Assembly (NCBI GenBank): GCA_024449915.1
Contig: JAMZAV010001710.1
Span: 62,001-126,000 of the forward strand
From: Sweltsa coloradensis
Lineage: Eukaryota; Arthropoda; Insecta; Plecoptera; Chloroperlidae
Length of the DNA: 64,000 nt
Direction of reading: 5' to 3'
The notes under the pieces are model-generated. The model did not search any database, was not told the origin of the DNA, and saw only the letters and a list, made by a program, of their open reading frames with translations. How positions within the stretch are numbered: the first letter of the stretch is position 1; every line of letters begins with the position of its first letter. Both the position numbers and the translations under genes were made by a program. This document shows positions 56,404 through 64,000 of the stretch, one piece after another.

Positions 56404-57140
56404 CAGTGGACCAAGGTCCCCTGTATCTACTCCTAGCGGAGGTCTTACGAAGCCGTAAAGTACCTGTGCGCGGCAGCGAAGCCTAGCGGAAATCCAGTGG
56501 ACCTTGGGCCGATACAGGGGGGGGGGGAGCGGGGATGGGGGCGATCGCCCCCCCCCATGATTCTTTAAAAAAAATGATTTTATTATTTTATTGTGCACGC
56601 ACCAAATGCACTCTAAAAACCCGATTTTCAAAATTTTCACCTGCGGCGCTATTTATTTAAAACTCCCAATAAAAATCAACTTTCCTTTATGTTGTCAGAA
56701 ATAATCAGTTTGCCTCTGAAATGTGTCTGCATCAGTGTACTTCGATTTATTAAGTTGTCCTCCTATGTGAATCGTTTTAAAACTAAATAGGATAGACGTT
56801 TAATAAATAAATAAAATGATGAATTGAAAATAAGATCAAACGTTTATAATAATGTTGCAATCTAGGCCTATGCTATAAATTGTAAGCTCGACATGACGAC
56901 AAAACAAATTGGTGCACACAAACTACATTGTTTTCGTATTGCATTCCGCCCACCACTTTTTTTCTAAAACGCACTAAATGCACTCTAAAAACCTGATTTT
57001 CAAAATTTTTCGCCTGCGGCGCAATTAATGGGGGGCTCCGCCCCCCATACCCCCGTGCGTCCGCGCTTAGTCCCTTTCCCACGACTGTACATGCACACGC
57101 AAATCGCCCCCCCCATGATTATGTCCTAGATCCGCCACTG
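56404..57140. mobile_element. hAT-like composite, 737 bp, TSD gtaacacg
   Basis: Starts CAGTGGACCAAGG and ends GATCCGCCACTG. Perfect duplications gtaacacg at 56396-56403 and 57141-57148. The interior has two direct modules containing AAATGCACTCTAAAAACC and TTTTCAAAATTTT (56600-56650 and 56970-57020) separated by a non-LTR 3' tail (56755-56815). TIR is short beyond CAGTGG. Confidence 0.78.
56755..56815 (+). mobile_element. Non-LTR retrotransposon 3' tail
   Basis: GTTGTCCTCCTATGTG … ATAGGATAGACGTTTAATAA then AATAAATAA: the + strand counterpart of the tails at 3652 and 49083. Confidence 0.65.
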
Positions 57141-57148
57141 GTAACACG

Positions 57149-59270
57149 ATCTGGCTCTCGTCTCGTGTACAACTCGCCGTTCAATGGTTTCGATCTGAAG
57201 CGATCACTAACGTCACAAGCGCTTACTGTATGCGTGAGATCGAGTCCCGCGGTCGCTCTGGCCTCGCGCGGTCACTCCTTAGTAACAATGCGCGTACCTC
57301 ATGTACCACTCCCAAGTTCCAGCAACCTCTGTGCCTACACTCGTAATGTTCTCGCCACTAACTCTATTAACTCAAGTGTCTTCACACTCCACGTGTTATG
57401 TACAGCTATAAGTCAATTGTTCTCCCAGCTCCGTTGTCTGACCACGCTAACTTTGCTCCAAAACCTATCAGTTCTCTAAAATCCACAAAAATACGCGTAT
57501 CGAAATAATACGTAGCTCGTTGTACTCGCAATGTCTCCGCACTCCCTATGTGAGCACTCTGCACTCGTTTCACTCAAGAATATTCGCGTTATTCGCCCGG
57601 CGTCAGTTCCCTGGGCACACCAATACTCCAAGAAACGAACCTGCCAAATAGGCTTGACCCGGAACTAATTGGTACAGAATTTTTTGTTATCGTAAGTTGT
57701 TGGTTATGTATACCTACACTTGCCAGAGAAACTTTACCGTCGTCCGACCTCCCTAATTTGCATAATTAATTAATTAGTTAAAACTAACTAAAATCAATAT
57801 TCTCTGAATTTGAAAAACTAAATCTCAAATTTGTATCAAACTAGATTAACCAAACAATTTCGAATATAGAAAAAAATATAATTAATACATTCATTGTTCC
57901 ATCAACCTTAATTAATAATTTATAATTATGGCAGCATTTTTAGTCAAATGACTCCTGTGTCTAGTCGATAACATTGATAATTGTTGTGACGGTTGTATTT
58001 ATTAGAGTAATATAAGAGGTAAGCTGTGTATAAACTTTACCGCATTTTAAAACACATAAGTATGATAAATTTGCATAATTAAAAATTCAGACAAATACAT
58101 TATGAAAAGTTTAAAGTAATTTGAACAACATCGATATGGGTATCAAATGAAAGCTACTGATCCATAGGTTTTTATATGAATATATTCAGGATGGTAAAAT
58201 CAACTTTAATTGAAATTGCACAAATGGGGGTAGGTATAAAGGGGGGGGTGGAAGATTGAAGTCACATGCTTAACATGTTCTAAGCTCCTTCAAACATACC
58301 CCTCATACTTTATCTACACTGCACGTCAGATACGAATTTAGTATTTATTGATGTATTTACATATACAAAGTCGATTTACCTTATCAAAGATTTGTTGATA
58401 AATTAAATTATTATCAAAAGTTTAATAGAATGTTAATATAGAATTCAATAATATTTGTATCTTCCTCGAAACTTGTATTTCTTCGCAAACCACACAATGT
58501 TATTAAATATTATTTCGAATCCTTGATTGTACAAACTTGTATTAATGACGAATATTTTTGTATAATTTCTATCTATTTATGTACTTCCTTTGATTATTAT
58601 GTTATTCTTCTATGATTACTCGATTATTCGATTATTCGTTTGAAGATGTAGAGCAAACTATACGTTATATAAATATAAAATATAAAAAAGTATTCAAATC
58701 TACCATTGGCCATTTCTTTGCAAGTGGTTGTAGGCATCAGAGTATTTGCGATGTAAAACGTTGGAATTCCAAGACAGGATTGTGTTTTTAAATGCATTTC
58801 ACGCAACACCATTCATGTGTACGGTACTTTCACAACGTTCTTCAGAGGATGATTTAGCAAATGCATTCACTTTTCAATTAAGTACATTGTCACCAGCATT
58901 ATTTAACTTCTGATGTTTCTAGACAACCTCAGAAGTCTGCCATTGGGGGCACGCCCTTTGAAATATCTAGGTGCCCGTTAGGGCGCCGCAGCCAAGCCGC
59001 GGTGCGCTACACACTCAAGCACCTTATACACCAAGCAGAGTTGGGGTGATTTCGAGGTGTTACCCAGCCGTCATGTAACGTGATGTGAACTTGAAAACTA
59101 TCACAATCGAGGGGATTTAGGTACCTGACAACACATGCCAAATTTTATTGGGGTACGACCATTCCTTCTTGGTGAAAAAAATGGCTTGAAACATGCTCAA
59201 AATCACTTTAAGGATGTTAGCTACTCCTACTACTGCTACTACTGCTACTACTGCTACTTACATCTAATAC
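57149..59270. other. Intergenic, no recognised gene
   Basis: 57150-57660 is GC-richer, but open frames have no recognisable product. 57700-58900 is AT-rich. A small CTACTACTG repeat lies at 59222-59258. Confidence 0.4.
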
Positions 59271-59274
59271 GTCG

Positions 59275-59410
59275 GCCCGCGATTCTGACCAAACGGGTGG
59301 GACTACAATGTTCATATTTTACATGGACATTAAGGTTATAGTATTATAGTCTCTTTTGAAAAAAAAGTTGAAAAAGTTTGTTGGAAGGCTTCCAAATAAA
59401 GGTTTTAAAA
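59275..59410 (-). mobile_element. GGATGAGCG-family internal fragment
   Basis: GATTCTGACCAAACGGGTGG and TACATGGACATTAAGGTT match, inverted, the body of copy C (25700-25790). Termini absent. Confidence 0.65.
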
Positions 59411-60192
59411 TAAGCCTTATACAATCAACAAGTAACCATAGTTACTTGACACTTGTTGACGGTATAAGCAGAGTACGGCGGGAAAGTGCGATACGTAAAC
59501 AAATGGCGGACATTTTAAATTTTGCTTCTATGTGTGAAATGAGAAAAGTTGTCATTATACTCTCATAAAACAAATCAGAAACCGTCCCTGACCTGGGCCC
59601 AGATGTAGAAAATTATTTATAATACAACAGTGTAGGTCTAAAGTTCCATTAGGCTATAGGACTAGATAAAATTATTACTTACATTACATGTTTGGCAAGC
59701 CTAGCCAACCCTAGGCCAGCACAACATAGTTCTGTCACACAATACACACAAACACAATGTCGAAGCAAGGTGTCAAAATAATATGCGCTTGCTCATCTGT
59801 TTGTTTACATAATTGCAACATTCAAATCATTTCACGCAACTCGTCTTTCGATTGGCCCGCGTTTATGAAGGCACTGCCATCTAGAATAAATATAGAACTT
59901 TTTCGAGCTCTTTGCTATACGCATATCTTTTTAAAGTGTCAAACGAAAACGACTTCGTTTTCAAATTGCGTTTTCAACAGTCATCTCCCACGAACTCAAG
60001 AATTGGGGTCCAGTCCTTATAACCGTCGTATACAATGGTTATACCACCTATACCCAGGATGTACCATGATCCGGTCTAGATATTTTACATCCTATATTGT
60101 TATTGCTAATACCATAGAAATTAAATCAACTTTGATAAAATTATTATATTTTAACAAATAATTTTGCAATGGAACTTGAAAAAGTAATGAGA
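59411..60192. other. Intergenic; GC-richer ATGGCGGAC segment
   Basis: AAATGGCGGACATTTTAAAT at 59500 looks like a translation start context but the frame closes after 21 codons without a recognised product. The frame at 59757-60161 has no known motif. No supported gene. Confidence 0.35.
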
Positions 60193-60612
60193 TTACACAC
60201 ATAAAAAAAACTTGTAGAAATACAGCTAAACCTTACACACTCAAAAAGAAATGAGGTCTAAAAAAAGGGCCAAGCTCATCTACCCTTCCACATTTGCGCA
60301 TTCTTAATTCATAAACGTACAGTGTCCCATAACAGCATCCTCGAAAAGCTTGGCAAAATAAAATTTGCATGTTATTACGTTTTAATTAATTAGAAAAAAG
60401 AACTTGGATGACTATTTCGTTTAAATTAATAATCGCAAATTCTATTTTGCCAAGCTTTTCGAGGATGCTGTTATGGGACACTGTACGTTTATTGAATTAA
60501 GAATGCGCAAATGTGGAAGGGTAGATGAGCTTGGCCCTTTTTTTAGATCTCATTTCTTTTGAGTGTGTAAGGTTTGGCTGTATTTCTACAAGTTTTTGTT
60601 ATGTGTGTGTAA
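60193..60612. repeat. 420-bp foldback element (arms about 176 bp)
   Basis: Left arm 60193-60368 and right arm 60435-60612 are near-perfect inverses (for example CTCGAAAAGCTTGGCAAAAT against ATTTTGCCAAGCTTTTCGAG) with a 66-bp spacer. Ends are TTACACACATAA / TTATGTGTGTGTAA. No coding. Confidence 0.9.
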
Positions 60613-61029
60613 GACATACAGAAAATTATAGATGAATAGAGTGAAAATGAACTAATGCATTATTGCTTTGTGATCGATGGGGGGCAGAGACAGTACCGAC
60701 ATACGAAGAAGTATGCAAGAATCACGTGTACATCAAAAGCAAATGCCCATGCCGCTGTCGTATTTTTCGGTTATGACAATAATTGAGCATCGACGAAATA
60801 TATCACACATTTTAAGCGCATTAACCGGTTGTAGCAAATGTAGTACAATCAAGTTTGAGCCAAACGTGGTACGGTACTGTTAATCAGCAAAGATATAAGT
60901 CTCTGTCTCACCCAATGAACAAATCAAGATTCATTCAACTTTTCACATCGAGATTTCAATCAAATAACATCATAGTACTTTTTTTTTCTCAATTTGGTTA
61001 ATCGGGAAACACTCCCGTAAGTGTAATTG
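60613..61029. other. Intergenic, nothing recognised
   Basis: No supported feature; frame at 60677-60883 lacks motifs. Confidence 0.4.
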
Positions 61030-61139
61030 TTTTTATTTAATACAATCCAGAAATTACAAAAGTCCGCCCCGACCGGGACCGTGGTTCGAGTCCCGGTCGG
61101 GGCGGACTTTTTTAATTTCTGGATTGTATTAAATAAAAA
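61030..61139. repeat. 110-bp near-perfect hairpin with tRNA T-loop-like apex
   Basis: Arms 61030-61079 and 61090-61139 pair over 50 bp with one mismatch; the loop is CGTGGTTCGA. The GC-rich inner part (GTCCGCCCCGACCGGGAC) plus GGTTCGAGTCC resembles a tRNA T arm and B box, and T runs follow. Possibly a very young inverted-duplication MITE or a tRNA-derived hairpin. Confidence 0.9.
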
Positions 61140-61530
61140 TAAAAAAAATCATAGTACTTCAAGCAAAAGCTGACGCAGATGTTTTAATTGCAATAACAGC
61201 AGTAGAGTACGCTAACATTGAGAATACCACACATATTGGAGATGACAACGACTTGCTAGTGCTGCTATGATATTACTTTAACCTAAAAACTCCTGCTTAT
61301 GAACTCATATGAGAAGAAATCTGGTAGTGGTAGTGGTACCATTGAACAGAAGATTTGGGATATGCGTTACAACAACCAAGTTAGGTCATGAAGTGTGCTG
61401 TTGTTAACTACGGTAATAACGGTGACCTTGGAGCCGTCCTAGCAACGAGGCATATAATAATTTTAAAGTTGTTCTGATTATGTTTTTATTTTGCTCTAGG
61501 CCTACCCTACTTTGAATATTGTAGAATCTT
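61140..61530. other. Intergenic, nothing recognised
   Basis: No supported feature. Confidence 0.4.
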
Positions 61531-61531
61531 G

Positions 61532-62104
61532 TTTGGATAAGCGAAGCGAAGACTTCAATTTAACTGACCCCCAAAAAATTTAGCTCGGGTGTTTTTTTGT
61601 TTGTTTGTTTGTTTGTTTTTGTGTTTTTTTTTTGTTTTTTTTGTCTGTTTGTTCGCTCTCTACCGGGCAAACGGCATATCCGATCTTGATGAAAATTGAA
61701 GGGGACCTTCGAAATCTCTGAACTTAGAGGTTTATTGTTTTTGGGTACAATCGAATAAATATTTCTCATGAATATCGTACTTTTACGATTTTTTTCGATT
61801 TTTAGTGCGATATTTTAGTGCCATTTGGGTCGATTCTGACCAAACGGGTGGGGATACAACGATGTAGTACCCTTTGAAAGAATAAGTTGAAAAAATTAGC
61901 CAGAATCCATAGAAATAAAGATTTTAATACAAGTTTTTTACGGTAAATAATAACAAATTGACAAAGTAACAATAGAAACTTGACAACAATCACCTACAAT
62001 GCATAGGCAGCAAAGCAAAGCACTTGTAAAAGTAAAGATATCCCACGCAAACCAAAAACTTAAATAAGCTCATCCATTATCGCGGTGGGACTTGTTTTCC
62101 TAGT
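61532..62104 (-). mobile_element. GGATGAGCG-family element, copy E
   Basis: Left TTGGATAAGCGAAGCGAAGA and right CTCATCCATTATCGCGGTGG followed by GACTTGTTTTCCTAGT are the family ends in minus orientation. The body shares CTACCGGGCAAACGGCATAT and CCAAACGGGTGGG with copies C and F. A GTTT-type run lies at 61589-61640. Confidence 0.75.
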
Positions 62105-63018
62105 TTATCTAATTATTATTTAATATCTACTTAGCCGTGACAGCTGCGACGTATTTCACCATTTAAATGGATGGCGGGAGTCGCGCCACTCAGAATACTC
62201 CTAGCTATAGTATAATATAACCACACCACACCTTTAATATTGTTTTACATATAGGTCTAGTTGTTAGTTGTTTTTTGTACTTATTTTGCATCGTCCATAT
62301 TTTTAAGACTATTTCACACTCTCTCTACGGAGAAGCCACTTCTGTGGTCATGCATACACGATCAATGTGAAATTAAGAATAAAGAATAAAGAATAAAGAA
62401 TAAAGAATAAAGAATAAAAAATTAAGAATAAAGAATCGGTCTTGTTGATTCTGGCGTTGATCCGCGGGTGTTCGCACTGTCCATACCACTGATTGCTAAA
62501 TTTCCTATTAAAAAATATCCATTTTCGGTTGGTTATCGTTCACTCGTCGATGGCGTCGGGGCTTGCAGGGTTGGCTTGGTCACTTTGGTTTACTGTCCCC
62601 CACTGGAAATAAGTTGTGTGACTGAGTGGGTAGACTCTAAATACGAGGGAAACGAATCACGAGTCAATACCCACAAGAAAACAAACATACAAACGAATTG
62701 GCGAGAGTACAATAGTTACAAATAATTACAAATAAATCACTCAATGGCAGGCGCGTAGGAACTCTTTTTCTCGAGAGGGTATAGAGAAATGGATGTGCTG
62801 ATGCATGGGCGCCTTGGTTGGGGTCAATCTAGATTTCAGCGAAAATTGTAAATTTTGCGCCAGGATAAATATGTTTCATTTTAATTTATTCATAAACCAT
62901 AACTTATTTTAACAATATAAAAACGTTAGCCTGAATGATCGTTGACTATCGCTAGACTCACGCAGTGCACCGCACACTCGGCCGTGACGAGCCCCGTTAC
63001 AAGAAGTAAATGTCCGTA
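62105..63018. other. Intergenic with AATAAAG repeat and dispersed repeat
   Basis: (GAATAAA)n at 62374-62433. 62540-62640 is the inverse of 26875-26970: TTGGCTTGGTCACTTTGGTT, CTGTCCCCCACTG and CTGAGTGGGTAGACTCT. No gene recognised. Confidence 0.55.
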
Positions 63019-63019
63019 A

Positions 63020-63608
63020 AACTAGGAAAACGCTAAAGTACCGCCGCGTTGATGGATGAGCTTTTTAAAGTTTTTTGTTTGCGTGGGATATCTTTACTTT
63101 TGCAAGTGCTTTGTTTTGCTGTCCTCCCATTGGGGTGATTGTTGTCAATTTCTATTGTTTTTTTGTAAATTGGTATTATTACCTAAAAACTTATATTAAA
63201 ACTTTATTTCTATGGATTCTGGCAAATTTTTAAAACTTTTTTCTTTAAAAAAAATTTACACACCAAAACCTTAATGTCCAGTATAATAGAACGTAGTACC
63301 TTACCCTTTGGTCAAAATTGGCCCAAATAGCACGAAAAATCGCACAAAAAATCAAAAAAAAAATCGTAAAAGTAGATATTTCATGAGAATTTTCGATTGT
63401 CCCCAAAAAAGTCCAAGTCTAAGTTCAGAGTTTCAAAGGTCCTGTAAATTTTCATCAAGATCGCATAAGCCTTTGCCCGGTAGAGAGCAAAACAAAGAGA
63501 CGGAAAAAAACAAAAACAAACAAAAAAAAAAAAAAAAAAACCCCGAGCTAAATTTTTTGGGGGGGTCAGTGAAATTGAAGTCTTCGCTTCACTCGCTACG
63601 CTCATCCA
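63020..63608 (+). mobile_element. GGATGAGCG-family element, copy F
   Basis: Starts ACTAGGAAAACGCTAAAGTA, then GCCGCGTTGATGGATGAGC, and ends CACTCGCTACGCTCATCCAA. The body matches copies C and E in the opposite orientation to E. Contains A run 63523-63540. Confidence 0.78.
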
Positions 63609-64000
63609 AAAACAATTCTTATACAGAAGCAAGGTCCAAGTCTCAAGACTGTTTTAAAAATTAGATGATAATGCAGTATACCGCCGCACAAACAACACCA
63701 TTAAATTTTCCACTAACACTAAAAGTAGGTTGGGGGTGGGGGGTGGGGGGCTGGCGGGCCTTTTTTGGGTGTATTACCCACTCCTAATGCGTACTGCCAA
63801 AAAAAAGGTTTTTATCCCTGCTTTACCTATTTTCCGTACTGCCTAAGATTTTTTTCGTACTGCCTAAAAAGGGACAAGTGGGAGTGGCTTCTCGTACTGC
63901 CTAAAGATCCCCCTTTTTTGGTTAGTACGTTTTTTTTCGTTGTTTTTTTTCAAAACCTGTATTCCATTTTGGGCGCGTTATTTAAAATCTCTTCTCTCTC
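63609..64000. other. Window end, low complexity
   Basis: G-rich tract GGGGGTGGGGGGTGGGGGG near 63730 and repeated CGTACTGCCTAA words (63785-63905, four copies) suggest the start of another repeat that leaves the window. Confidence 0.45.

Noticed and set aside
57150..57480. 104-residue open frame 57165-57479
   Set aside because: No motif, Ser/Leu-rich composition typical of random frames in moderately GC-rich DNA, and no splice context.

Overview
This is a eukaryotic, AT-rich, repeat-dense genomic window with long introns. The organism is most likely a marine invertebrate animal, and deuterostome-like is my guess rather than a proof. The reasons are a twelve-exon SIRT1 gene with animal-type domain order, a histone H2A.Z terminal exon, and very many non-LTR, Penelope-like and hAT elements. 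The word AGGCCT and its extensions are strikingly over-used outside the exons.

Only two host genes can be supported, both on the + strand and head to tail. The last coding exon of a histone H2A.Z/H2A.V gene lies at 595-656, with its 3' UTR and an AATAAA signal near 1102. A complete SIRT1 (NAD-dependent protein deacetylase) coding sequence runs from 13372 to 38834. I assembled it by hand from 12 exons with GT-AG junctions and compatible phases; it totals 2403 nt, i.e. 800 residues plus stop. NAD-binding, catalytic, zinc-binding, activator-responsive and C-terminal ESA elements are all present.

The rest is mainly transposable elements and their debris. At least a dozen hAT-type insertions with 8-bp target-site duplications (TSDs) can be delimited. 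Many belong to a related set starting TAGGGATG(T/A)... whose ends carry element-specific subterminal word repeats. Intron 5 of SIRT1 is largely one 6.7-kb hAT insertion holding further nested insertions. An unclassified family with asymmetric ends built around GGATGAGCG occurs at least six times. Penelope-like material lies at 40.3-41.9 kb and 53.6-54.4 kb and includes a well-formed hammerhead ribozyme core. There are three non-LTR reverse-transcriptase or RNase H fragments (7.1-8.4, 37.4-38.6 and 49.1-51.3 kb), a PIF/Harbinger-type insertion with a MADF-like exon, tRNA-derived SINE-like copies, long inverted repeats, and simple repeats.

Region by region: 0-1.1 kb is H2A.Z; 1.2-13.3 kb is intergenic and transposon-rich; 13.4-38.8 kb is SIRT1, with a recognisable insertion in most introns; 38.8-64 kb is intergenic, with no confidently recognised host gene. 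I found no prokaryotic-style operon, defence island or CRISPR array. The most unusual material is the hAT family architecture, the ribozyme-bearing Penelope composite, the GGATGAGCG family, and a repeated short motif in the SIRT1 C-terminal region.
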